Of a stretch of DNA of 64,000 bases, positions 50,386 to 59,218 are shown piece after piece. The notes under the pieces are model-generated. The model made no database searches and was not told the origin of the DNA. It saw only the letters and a list, made by a program, of their open reading frames with translations. A program made the position numbers and the translations under genes. The stretch lies in contig CAWCLV010000004.1 of NCBI GenBank assembly GCA_963796485.1, forward strand, positions 1,364,001-1,428,000, in the 5' to 3' direction. The number at the start of each line of letters is the position of its first letter. Position 1 is the stretch's first letter. Origin of the DNA: CAWCDJ01 sp963796485. Lineage in GTDB: Bacteria > Acidobacteriota > Terriglobia > Bryobacterales > Bryobacteraceae.

Positions 50386-51126
50386 GTGCGGTTCGAAACG
50401 GGAATGCGGCCCGACTGTAAATTTTCCCGACGGCATTTCGTCGCAGCAACACTCGGAACGTTTGGTTTACGGGCAGCCGTATCCGGGGATTCGACTCGCC
50501 TGCTGGATGTCTCCGCGATCTGCCGGCGCATGGCCGCCGCGGACCAGTGGCGTACGGAAAACCTTGCCGGCTACTCGGTGAAGCGGCGCTACACCCTCTG
50601 TCACGGCGGGTCCTCCAGCGGTGCGGAGATGGTCGTGAAGCTTGACTATACCTATCCGGGTCACAAGAATTTCGAAGTTATCTCTGTAAAAAATTCCGGC
50701 TTCCTGCAGGACCGCATTTTTCGTCGTGCGATGGACGCGGAAGTCGAGGCGGCGCGCGATGGCACCCGGGACAGCACCCGGATCCTTCCCCGGAACTACG
50801 CTTTTGAACCGATGGGAAGCGACGTGGTGAATGACCGGCCCGCATACGTGATGAGGATCAAGCCAAGGGGCAAACATCCTTTCCGGGTGGATGGGAAGGT
50901 CTGGATCGATCGGAAGGATGCGGCGGTGGTCCGGATCGAAGGCGATATCGATACCAATTCTTTCTGGGTGCGCAGTATCCACATGGTCCAGGCCTATCGC
51001 CGGGTGGGGCCGTACTGGCTGGTTGCGTTCGATAAGAACGAAGCCAGCGTGCGTGTTCTGGGGGAAGCGAACCTCACCATCGAGTGCTTCGATTACCAAC
51101 TCCGCTCCCCGACGGTTTCCGGCTAG
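50386..51126 (+). CDS. Exported LolA-like / outer-membrane lipoprotein-sorting-like protein
   Basis: A 246-residue protein with a Tat-type signal (SRRHFVAATLGTFGLRAAVS). The mature part is made of antiparallel beta strands (YSVKRRYTLCHGG, MVVKLDYTYPGHKNFEVISV, FEPMGSDVVNDRPAYVMRIK, GKVWIDRKDAAVVRIEGDID), the half-barrel pattern of LolA/LolB-fold proteins that bind lipid. There is no lipobox. The ATG at 50404 (M7) is an alternative start giving a better Tat leader. It is a single gene ending before a convergent hybrid kinase. Function is inferred from fold only. Confidence 0.72.
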   Translation: MRFETGMRPDCKFSRRHFVAATLGTFGLRAAVSGDSTRLLDVSAICRRMAAADQWRTENLAGYSVKRRYTLCHGGSSSGAEMVVKLDYTYPGHKNFEVISVKNSGFLQDRIFRRAMDAEVEAARDGTRDSTRILPRNYAFEPMGSDVVNDRPAYVMRIKPRGKHPFRVDGKVWIDRKDAAVVRIEGDIDTNSFWVRSIHMVQAYRRVGPYWLVAFDKNEASVRVLGEANLTIECFDYQLRSPTVSG

Positions 51127-51158
51127 TCCACGGCTAGGGGGGGGTCAGATGAGTCGGC

Positions 51159-51176
51159 GCGGGCTTTTAAGCCCGC
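51159..51176. terminator. Bidirectional hairpin containing the hybrid-kinase stop codon
   Basis: GCGGGCTT-TT-AAGCCCGC is a perfect inverted repeat between two convergent genes. The minus-strand stop TAA (51169-51167) sits in the centre of the hairpin. Both strands lack long T-runs, so its strength as a terminator is uncertain. Confidence 0.6.
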
Positions 51177-54100
51177 CTTCCGTGGTGTTTACCAGCGGCC
51201 AGATCGACCTGGTCGCGAGTCGTTGCCAACGCCTGGGCCTTCCGGCCGGCTTCCTCCACGGCATCCCAGACCTCCTGCGGATGGGCGGGTTTGCCGATAT
51301 ATCCGTCCATACCCGCGTCCCGGCAGCGGTCGCGTTCGCGCTGAAGCACGTGCGCCGTCATCGCGATGATGGGGATGTGGATCCCGTCGGCTCGCCTCTC
51401 TTCCAATTGCCGGACGGCCGCCGCGGCTTCGTTTCCGTCCATGTTCGGCATCTGAACGTCCATGAGAACTGCGTCGAAATCGCGCAGGCGCCCGGAGAGA
51501 ATCTCCAGGGCTTCCCTCCCATCGCCCGCCACTTCGACCACGTGGCCGCGTTTTTCCAGGGTGCAACGGGCGAGCTTCTGGTTCACCGCGTTGTCTTCAC
51601 AAACGAGAATGCGCAGGGGCTGAACGGCTTGCGAAACGGGAATCGTGGAAGGCGGAGGATTCCCGGAGAGCGCTCTTCGGAGGTCGGCGGATTTGACGGG
51701 CTTGAGCAGGTGGGCATCGACCGGGAAATTCCGGCGGCCGGCCCCCTCGGCCGGGCATCCTGCCCGGCTCTGGATAATGATCCGGCCGTCAAACCCCTCC
51801 GATTCGCGCAATTGCCCCGCCAGCGTGAGGCCGTCCACATCCGGCATCTCGCAGTCGAGGAAGACCCAGCGGTAGTCGCTGCCGGACAGGTGCGCAGCCC
51901 GGACCGCGTCCAGCGTCTCGGGCCCGTTCGCGGCCTGGTCGGACTCAATGCCGCACGCTTCCAGCATTTCGGCGACGATGAGCCGCCCGGTCGCGTGATC
52001 ATCCGCGATCAGCGCCCGCCCGGCGGGGCGCGGCTCCGCCGGGCAGGCGAGTTCCCCCGGAGACTGCCTGGTCCCGAGAATCGCCGTGAAGTGAAACACC
52101 GTGCCGGGACCGTCGCCTTCGCCCTCCGCTTCCGGCCAGGGGCTCTCCACCGAAATCCGTCCACCCATCAATTGCACCAGTTTGCTCGAGATGGGCAGCC
52201 CCAGCCCCGTACCGCCGAAGCGGCGGGCTACGGACTTGTCCGCCTGCTCGAAGGGCGCGAAGATGATTCCCTGTTTCTCCGGATCGATGCCAATTCCCGT
52301 GTCGGCCACCGAGAACTTCAACACCAGATCGGTCCCGGTATGCCTCTCGACGGCTACGCGAACCAGAACCATGCCGTGCCCGGTGAACTTAATGGCGTTA
52401 CCGGCAAGATTGATCACCACCTGCCGGAGGCGCGCGGCATCTCCCGTGACCCGGTCCGGCACACTCGTGGCGATATGGCACAGCAACTCGAGATTGCTCT
52501 GGTGGGCGTGGATCGAAACCGTATGAAGCGCTTCGCCGATGCACTCGCGAAGAGAAAACTCCGACAGCGTGAGTTCCAGCTTTCCGGCTTCGATCCGGGA
52601 AAAGTCGAGAATGTCGTTGATGACCGTCAAGAGGTGGTCCGCCGACCCGCGAACGGTCTGCAGATAATCCCTCTGTTCGGCCGTCAATCCGGTGTTCAGC
52701 GCCAACTCGGTCATGCCGATGATGCCGTTCATAGGCGTGCGGATTTCGTGGCTCATGTGGGCCAGAAACTCGCTTTTTGCCCGGCTGGCGGCTTCCGCGT
52801 CGTTCTTGGCGCGGTTCAACTCCCGGATGAGACGTCCTCGCGCCCGATAGTGGCTGGCGATCAGGCCGATCAGGATCACAAACAGGAACGACCCCGCTGA
52901 AACGATCAGGATGAAGCCCGGCTGCCGGTACCAGTGCGGGAGCACCTCGAATTGGAAAGCCTCTGGAGTCGCATCGATATTCCCGTTCCGGTCCATTGCC
53001 CGAGCCTCTAAAGTGTGGCTCCCGTGCGGCAGTTTATCGAAAGCGGCAAAGTTTGCCGTGGAAAACTGGCTCCAGCGCCCGTGGTCCAACCGGTACGAGA
53101 AGAGGAGGCGATCGGGGGCCGTGTACTTCCACCGGTCCAGCGCGGCAAACCTGATCTTGACTTCGCCTCCCGGAGCGACATCGCGGACGTTGGCCGATTC
53201 CGATATGTACGTTTTCGGCGGATCGGGGTCGGCCTCCGGGTGGTAGAGCGCCGCTCCCCGGCTGGTACCGACCCAGACGGCGCCGCGGCTGTCCTGGTAA
53301 ACGGTGTTGGTGATATTGGAAGGGAGCCCGTCCTCGGTCGTGTTGGCGAGCCAGGCATCTTCCCGGAAACGATGGACTCCGGTTCCCGTCGCCAGCCAGA
53401 TCCACCCATCGCGCCCCCGGGCGATACTCGTCACCTTGCCTATGCCCGTTGCCAGAGTGGATCCGTTGTGCCCGTCGAATCGTTGCACGCTGTCGCCGCC
53501 GCCCACCAGCAGGCTACTCCCGCTTCGCAATAACGAAAAGACCGCATCCCCGGGCCGGGCCTGGCTCCCGGCGATCATTTCGAACCGGCCATCGTGGTTC
53601 GCGCCGAGCCCCATCGTGCCGCCCGCCAATAACCCCAACCCCGGGAACAGCCGCATCGTCTTGATGGCGCCGACCGGCCAAGCGGAATCGTCCCAGTCAG
53701 TTTTGAAATGAAAGGCTTTGCCGTCGAACGAGTAAAGCCGATGGTGGCGCAGGGAGTCCACCAGGTCCATCCAGATCTCGCCATCACCGGCCGCCGCCAT
53801 GGCCCAAACATCGGCCAGGGCCGGGGTGGGGTGAATGGAGAACGCACCCGCCTCCGGGTCGAACACCACTATGTGATTCCCAACCGCCGAATGCACCACG
53901 ATCGCACCGGTCGGCAAGAGGTTCAGGGTTTCGGTCTGGTAGGCGTTGGTGGTCTCGTTGTTGGGATACAGGAAGGTCTTCCAGGCGTTTCCATCGAACG
54001 ATACCAGCCGGTCCGAGAAGTCGAACCACACCCGGCCCGACTTATCCCCGATGATGCAGCGCACGGGCGTTTGCAAGCCGGCGATTTCCGGCGGCGTTTG

Positions 54101-55066
54101 CCACAAAAGCGGCGCGTAGCGAGCCAGACCTTCCGAGGTAGTAAGCCAGAACGTCCCGTCCTTGGCATGCGCAACCTCATGCAGCCGCCCCGAGAGGATG
54201 TCCTGGCGATCTACCGCCTGCTTCTTCCCGGCCACGATCCGATAAATCTGCTCGTCGTCATGAACCCAGGTGACGCCCGGCGCGCCGGGCCAGGCCTGAA
54301 CACTGCCATTTTTCGAAGTGGCGACAACCTGCGTACCTTTGGCATCCACCCGCAAAGCCGCCTCCCGGCCGAGGGTCCACGATGCCGATACAAAAACCTC
54401 GCCCGGACGCCCCGGGATAGGGCTGCCGAACTCACGAAAGGCGGTGCCGCCCGGACGCTGCTCGTGCCAGTTTCGTCCGTTTGGGGCCGCCCCCGCCTTG
54501 ACGAACTCCCCCAGCCCGCGCGTTCCCGTGATCCAGATCGCGCCGTCCTCAGCGACGGCAATCCCGGTAAACCGCCCCAAACCGGTCTCGGACACGGCAA
54601 GAACCCGGCGGACCGAAGTTTGGGATGCATCGAAGTCAAGCAGGCTCTCGCTTCCGAGCACCAGGAGCCGCCCGTCAGGCGTGGCCACCGCGTCGATAGG
54701 TTTCGCGGGCAACCCCGGATCCACGTGCAAAACCCAGCCGCCACCCTGGAGTTCCCAAAGCCCGGCATCGCTCACGGCCCACAACCGGCCTCCGGCGGCG
54801 CGGCGAATCGAGCGCGGAAACTTCGGCTGCGCCAAAGAGAATACCCCGTAGCCGTCGAGCCGCTCCATGTGGCTCATGTACCCGTGCCCTACGAGAATGT
54901 TCCCGCCCGTGTCGAGCGAAACAGGCTTTGCCCAAGCCTCGGCCAACCCGTCACTGGTCTTCCAGAACCGCCAACCCGGAAGGTCATCGGCCGCCGGCGC
55001 CAGTACCGGAATGAACAACAACGTGGTCCGGAACACGACGCCGGCGACGCGGAGACACGTGCGCAT
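51167..55066 (-). CDS. Hybrid two-component sensor with beta-propeller sensor and two receiver domains
   Basis: A 1299-residue membrane hybrid kinase. Signal/anchor at 1-25; a periplasmic two-propeller Reg_prop region (about 30-620; repeats such as GRLWAVSDAGLWE, GAIWITGTRGLGEF, GAVWVGTSRGAALYHPE); a Y_Y_Y domain (about 630-710); one membrane helix (about 715-736); a coiled coil; HisKA (FLAHMSHEIRTPMNGIIGMT, His near 772); HATPase (FGGTGLGLPISSKLVQLMGG); receiver 1 (Asp in VFLDCEMPDVDG, near 1069) and receiver 2 (Asp in VLMDVQMPNMDGNEAA, near 1198). It resembles the HTCS polysaccharide sensors of Bacteroidetes but has no C-terminal DNA-binding domain, so it needs a separate output. Divergent from the ADOP permease gene. 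Confidence 0.93.
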   Translation of the reverse strand: MRTCLRVAGVVFRTTLLFIPVLAPAADDLPGWRFWKTSDGLAEAWAKPVSLDTGGNILVGHGYMSHMERLDGYGVFSLAQPKFPRSIRRAAGGRLWAVSDAGLWELQGGGWVLHVDPGLPAKPIDAVATPDGRLLVLGSESLLDFDASQTSVRRVLAVSETGLGRFTGIAVAEDGAIWITGTRGLGEFVKAGAAPNGRNWHEQRPGGTAFREFGSPIPGRPGEVFVSASWTLGREAALRVDAKGTQVVATSKNGSVQAWPGAPGVTWVHDDEQIYRIVAGKKQAVDRQDILSGRLHEVAHAKDGTFWLTTSEGLARYAPLLWQTPPEIAGLQTPVRCIIGDKSGRVWFDFSDRLVSFDGNAWKTFLYPNNETTNAYQTETLNLLPTGAIVVHSAVGNHIVVFDPEAGAFSIHPTPALADVWAMAAAGDGEIWMDLVDSLRHHRLYSFDGKAFHFKTDWDDSAWPVGAIKTMRLFPGLGLLAGGTMGLGANHDGRFEMIAGSQARPGDAVFSLLRSGSSLLVGGGDSVQRFDGHNGSTLATGIGKVTSIARGRDGWIWLATGTGVHRFREDAWLANTTEDGLPSNITNTVYQDSRGAVWVGTSRGAALYHPEADPDPPKTYISESANVRDVAPGGEVKIRFAALDRWKYTAPDRLLFSYRLDHGRWSQFSTANFAAFDKLPHGSHTLEARAMDRNGNIDATPEAFQFEVLPHWYRQPGFILIVSAGSFLFVILIGLIASHYRARGRLIRELNRAKNDAEAASRAKSEFLAHMSHEIRTPMNGIIGMTELALNTGLTAEQRDYLQTVRGSADHLLTVINDILDFSRIEAGKLELTLSEFSLRECIGEALHTVSIHAHQSNLELLCHIATSVPDRVTGDAARLRQVVINLAGNAIKFTGHGMVLVRVAVERHTGTDLVLKFSVADTGIGIDPEKQGIIFAPFEQADKSVARRFGGTGLGLPISSKLVQLMGGRISVESPWPEAEGEGDGPGTVFHFTAILGTRQSPGELACPAEPRPAGRALIADDHATGRLIVAEMLEACGIESDQAANGPETLDAVRAAHLSGSDYRWVFLDCEMPDVDGLTLAGQLRESEGFDGRIIIQSRAGCPAEGAGRRNFPVDAHLLKPVKSADLRRALSGNPPPSTIPVSQAVQPLRILVCEDNAVNQKLARCTLEKRGHVVEVAGDGREALEILSGRLRDFDAVLMDVQMPNMDGNEAAAAVRQLEERRADGIHIPIIAMTAHVLQRERDRCRDAGMDGYIGKPAHPQEVWDAVEEAGRKAQALATTRDQVDLAAGKHHGRRA

Positions 55067-55189
55067 TCAACTCTCTCATCGGGAGAAAACGGCCAGACAT
55101 TAGGCTCGCGGCCAAATGACGGGTCGCAACTCAGACTCGCGCCGGGTGACGCGGGTGCGCGGGATCGCCTGATATAGAATGAGCGGAAG

Positions 55190-57631
55190 ATGTTCGCCGG
55201 CCAGGATTTCCGCTTTGCGCTCCGCCTGCTCCGCCGTACACCTCTCGTCACCGGCACCGCCCTGATATCGATCGCTTTGAGCGTCGGCGCCACAGCGGTG
55301 GTCTTCACGGCAATCAAGTCCGTTCTGATCGATCCTCTTCCTTACGCACGCCCCGAGCAACTGGTCCAGTTCCGGACCGAGTACGCCGGCGCCGGGCCAT
55401 CTCAGGGAGACTGGATTTTTTGGAACGACGCGCAGGAAATCATCCGGCGCACCCGCACTTTGCAGGCTGTGGGGCTCTATGGCAACGTCGTCTTCAATCT
55501 TGCGGGAGATCCCGGTAGTCCGCCGGAAGCGTTCTACGGCGTGCGAATTTCGGCCGGCCTGTTACCGGTGCTCGGCGTGCCGCCGATGTTGGGGCGCAAC
55601 ATTCTGCCCGAAGAAGACCGGCCGGGGCAGACGAACGTGATGTTGCTGAGTTACGGCTTTTGGAAGCGCCGGTTCGGGGGCGACCCCGGCATCGTCGGGA
55701 GAAGAGTCGCGGTGAACGGGCAAGACTGCGCCATCATCGGCGTCATGCCGCCGGGTTTTAACTTCCCGCTGCGGCGGGGGGCGGCGCATACCCCTTCGCC
55801 GTATGTCGAGTTTTGGTCGGCGCTGCGCATGGATCCGGAAAAAGATCACGGCGCGCTCGGTATGGTCGCACGGCTCCGTCCTGGTGTGTCGCTCAGCGAG
55901 TCTGCCCAGGACCTTGCCTCAACCGGTACCCGGCTTGCCCGTGAATTTCCCGCGACGGACCGCGACCGCACGTTGCGTATGGGATTGCTGCGCGACCGGA
56001 CCGTAGGGAAGGCCCGCTACGCCCTCTGGCTGTTGATGGGCGCGGTGCTGATGTTTTTGCTGATCGGTTGCGCCAACGTTGCCAACCTGCTGCTCGCGCG
56101 AGGACTGGTCCGGCGGCGGGAGATTGCCGTGCGCATGGCGGTGGGTGCCGGCCGAACGCGCATTTTCCGGCAGTTGCTCACCGAAAGCGGTGTGCTCGCC
56201 GTGCTGGGAGGATTGGGCGGGTATGGGTTGAGCGTCGCAGCCTGGAAAATCCTGCCCGCCGTCGTTCCCGTCAGTATCCCGCGCCTGGCGGCGGGGCGCG
56301 CGGACCAGACCGTCCTGGCTTTCGCGCTCGCCGTAGCACTTCTTAATGGATTCCTGTTTGGACTCGCGCCGGCGCTCCGCTCCGCCAGGTCGCTCCCCCG
56401 GATGGCGATGAGCGATCTTGGCAACCGCGGAAGCGCCGCCGGGAAACAGGACCTGTTACGCGCCACGCTGGTGTCTGCCGAAGTGGCCATCACGGTCACG
56501 CTTGTGCTGACGGGCGGTCAATTTCTGGCCGGCTTCGTAAAACTGATTGGAAAGGATCCGGGCTTTGATCCGGACCGCGTGTTGGCGTCGGTAGTGCTTC
56601 CGCCGTTGGAGCGGTACCCGACCGCGGAACAGCGGGGATTGCTGTATCGCCGCTTCCTGGATGCTGTCCGGGCGCTTCCCGGGGTGGCGAGTGCCGGCAC
56701 CGTAGACGCCCTGCCTTTCAGCGGTGAGAACCACGGCGGTTTCGTAACCGCAACAGCAGCCGGGGTGAACGACCCCAAGGCGCGGATGGTGGCCGAGGTC
56801 GATGTTACAGGCGGCGATTACCTGCAGGCGATGGGCGTGCAACTCCGGGAGGGCCGCTGGTTCCGCGAGGAGGAAATGCGGGAATCGAGCGATGCCGCTA
56901 TTGTGGACGAGATAGCCGCGCGCCGCCTGTGGCCCGGCGGCAGCGCGATCGGCCGGCGGGTCTGCGTGTTTTGTTCCGCCGGGAACCCCGAGAACTGGAA
57001 ACGCGTGGTGGGAGTGGTTTCGAGCGTCAGGCACGCCGCCCTGGATGGGCCTGCCGGGCCCAGTGTTTATCTGGCCGGAGGCGCCCTGTCGCGTGCCGCC
57101 TTCCTGGTGGTGAGGACCAGCCACCCGCCGGGCGACCTCATTCCGGCGATTCGCCGGGCTGTCGCCGGCGTCGATCCGAATCAGCCGGTGCTCCTGAGCG
57201 CGTCCATGCGAACGCTGCTCGACGATAGCATCGCCGACCGCCGGTTCGTGCTCGCGTTGTTATCGTTGACCGCGATATTGGCGCTGCTGCTTTCCGCGGC
57301 CGGCGTGTACGGGGTCATGTCCTATACGATCTCGCGGCGAACGCAGGAAATCGGTGTTCGGATGGCGCTGGGAGCGACTCCCGGCAGGATTCATGCGCTG
57401 GTTTTCCGCCAGGGCTTGATGATGGTCTCGACAGGATTTGTAGTGGGAATGGCCGGGGCCGCCACTTTGATTGGCGTACTACGGGGCACTTTGGCGGGCT
57501 TCGAACGGGGTGGTCCGGCGAGTGCGTGGGCCGCCGGCAGCTTAGTTGCGCTCACCGCGGCGATCGCCTGCTGGGTTCCCGCTCGCCGGGCTATTCGGAT
57601 TGACCCCCTGTCGGCGCTCCGGCAGGAGTAA
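55190..57631 (+). CDS. ADOP-family duplicated orphan ABC permease (MacB/FtsX-like)
   Basis: An 813-residue permease with two MacB-like periplasmic core domains and two FtsX domains: helices near residues 18-40, FtsX 1 at about 277-410 (LMGAVLMFLLIGCANVANLL, RREIAVRMAVGAGRTRIFRQ), FtsX 2 at about 680-805 (LLSAAGVYGVMSYTISRRTQ, GVRMALGATPGRIHALVFRQ). No ATPase gene is adjacent, which is the rule for these orphan permeases in Acidobacteriota and is the best phylum marker in the window. Function is unknown; relatives expel peptides or lipoproteins. It diverges from the hybrid sensor by about 120 bp. Confidence 0.93.
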   Translation: MFAGQDFRFALRLLRRTPLVTGTALISIALSVGATAVVFTAIKSVLIDPLPYARPEQLVQFRTEYAGAGPSQGDWIFWNDAQEIIRRTRTLQAVGLYGNVVFNLAGDPGSPPEAFYGVRISAGLLPVLGVPPMLGRNILPEEDRPGQTNVMLLSYGFWKRRFGGDPGIVGRRVAVNGQDCAIIGVMPPGFNFPLRRGAAHTPSPYVEFWSALRMDPEKDHGALGMVARLRPGVSLSESAQDLASTGTRLAREFPATDRDRTLRMGLLRDRTVGKARYALWLLMGAVLMFLLIGCANVANLLLARGLVRRREIAVRMAVGAGRTRIFRQLLTESGVLAVLGGLGGYGLSVAAWKILPAVVPVSIPRLAAGRADQTVLAFALAVALLNGFLFGLAPALRSARSLPRMAMSDLGNRGSAAGKQDLLRATLVSAEVAITVTLVLTGGQFLAGFVKLIGKDPGFDPDRVLASVVLPPLERYPTAEQRGLLYRRFLDAVRALPGVASAGTVDALPFSGENHGGFVTATAAGVNDPKARMVAEVDVTGGDYLQAMGVQLREGRWFREEEMRESSDAAIVDEIAARRLWPGGSAIGRRVCVFCSAGNPENWKRVVGVVSSVRHAALDGPAGPSVYLAGGALSRAAFLVVRTSHPPGDLIPAIRRAVAGVDPNQPVLLSASMRTLLDDSIADRRFVLALLSLTAILALLLSAAGVYGVMSYTISRRTQEIGVRMALGATPGRIHALVFRQGLMMVSTGFVVGMAGAATLIGVLRGTLAGFERGGPASAWAAGSLVALTAAIACWVPARRAIRIDPLSALRQE

Positions 57632-57683
57632 TGCACCGGGCTTTCGCCCGCGGTCCGGGCGCGCCCGTATACCATTGTTCCTT

Positions 57684-59210
57684 ATGGTCCCAAGTCAGTG
57701 GGCGTCGCGCAGGCGGCTGGTGCTTCAGTGTGCTCTGGCCCTCATCTTACCTACCGCAGCCGGAGCGGCGGTATCTCTTCCATACCTCATCGCCGACCAT
57801 ATGGTGGTGCAGCGCGGGTTACCCGTCCACATTTGGGGAATGGCGGAACCGGGAGAAACCGTTTCCGTTACCTTCAGGCAGAACGAGCAGCGCTCGGTCG
57901 CTGACAACCTGGGCCGGTGGAGCGTCCATCTGCCACCGGGAGATGCGGGCGGCCCTTTCGAAATGAAGATTCTCGGCAGCAGCAGCTACACGTTGCAAGA
58001 CGTCCTGGCAGGCGACGTGTGGGTAGCGGCGGGGCAGTCCAATATGGAGTGGCCCTTGAGCCGTTCGAGCGGCGCGGAGGAGGAAATCGCCGGCGCCCGA
58101 TGGCCGCGGATCCGGCTGGTGCGGGCAATGCACAAGACCTCCGAGTATCCGGCAGACAACCTGGTCGGAGAAATGTGGAGTCCGTGTACGCCCGAAACGG
58201 CAGCCGGGTTTTCCGCGGTCGCTTATCATTTCGGACGCCTGCTTCAGCAGGACATTGGTGTTCCGGTCGGCCTGATTCAGACAGCCTGGGGAGGCACTCC
58301 CATCGACGGGTGGACGAGCCTGCGCGCCATTTCGGAAGATCCGTCGTTGATGCCGGTGTTCTCCGCGTGGGAAGCCCGGATGCAGGAGTACGCGCTGGCG
58401 CGGCTGCGCTATCACCGCGCCGCCAAGGATTGGGAGAAGGCGACCGAAGCGGACCGCCGCCGGCACAAAGCGGTGCCGGCGCCACCAGAAAAGCCAATCG
58501 GGCCGGGCAGCCCATGGGAGCCCGGAGTACTCTACAATGCGATGGTCGCGCCCATTGCCGGCATCGCGATCCGCGGTGTCATCTGGTATCAGGGAGAGGC
58601 GAACGGGTCGAACCGCCGGGCTCCGCTGTACGGGAAGCTTTTGCAGACGATGATTCGGGACTGGCGCCGTTCGTGGCAAATCGGCGACTTTCCTTTCCTC
58701 TTCGTTCAGCTTGCGAACTACACCGCGCCGAACAGCAACTGGCCTGAACTGCGCGAGGGGCAAAGAGACGCACTCGCTCTGCGCAATACGGCGATGGTGG
58801 TTACGATCGACGTGGGGACGCCCGGCAGTATTCATCCGCCCGACAAGAAGACCGTCGGCATGCGCCTTTCCCTGGCGGCGCGGGCCCTGGCGTACGGCGA
58901 GCCGGTGGAATACTCGGGGCCTTTGCCGAGGCAGGCGACACTCGAACGTGACGCAGCGGTGATCTGGTTCGACCACGCGCGAGGGCTCAAGGCGCGCGAT
59001 GGCGACGTGCACGGGTTCGAACTCGCGGGTGAGGATCGGAAGTTTGTTGCGGCGAAGGCCGCGATCGAAGGCGGCACGGTCGTGGTGCGCAGTTCAGAGA
59101 TCGGGCAACCCGCCTGGGTGAGGTATGGGTGGAAAGACAATCCGGACTGCAACCTCTTCAATTCGAGCGGGCTTCCGGCATCGCCATTCCGGCTCCAGGT
59201 CGTGCGGTGA
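57684..59210 (+). CDS. Sialate O-acetylesterase (SASA / SGNH-fold), secreted
   Basis: A 508-residue secreted carbohydrate esterase. The signal peptide (about 8-28, LVLQCALALILPTAAGA) is preceded by Arg residues. A beta-sandwich (about 29-115; PYLIADHMVVQRGLPVHIWG) leads to the SGNH catalytic domain: nucleophile Ser in VWVAAGQSNMEWPLS, then GLIQTAWGGTPIDGWTSL, IRGVIWYQGEANGSNRRAPL and PNSNWPELREGQRDAL. It removes acetyl groups from sialic acids or from plant/microbial glycans. The ATG at 57684 gives the signal peptide; the frame is open back to 57546. It starts 52 bp after the ADOP gene. Confidence 0.9.
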   Translation: MVPSQWASRRRLVLQCALALILPTAAGAAVSLPYLIADHMVVQRGLPVHIWGMAEPGETVSVTFRQNEQRSVADNLGRWSVHLPPGDAGGPFEMKILGSSSYTLQDVLAGDVWVAAGQSNMEWPLSRSSGAEEEIAGARWPRIRLVRAMHKTSEYPADNLVGEMWSPCTPETAAGFSAVAYHFGRLLQQDIGVPVGLIQTAWGGTPIDGWTSLRAISEDPSLMPVFSAWEARMQEYALARLRYHRAAKDWEKATEADRRRHKAVPAPPEKPIGPGSPWEPGVLYNAMVAPIAGIAIRGVIWYQGEANGSNRRAPLYGKLLQTMIRDWRRSWQIGDFPFLFVQLANYTAPNSNWPELREGQRDALALRNTAMVVTIDVGTPGSIHPPDKKTVGMRLSLAARALAYGEPVEYSGPLPRQATLERDAAVIWFDHARGLKARDGDVHGFELAGEDRKFVAAKAAIEGGTVVVRSSEIGQPAWVRYGWKDNPDCNLFNSSGLPASPFRLQVVR

Positions 59211-59218
59211 CGGGTCGT

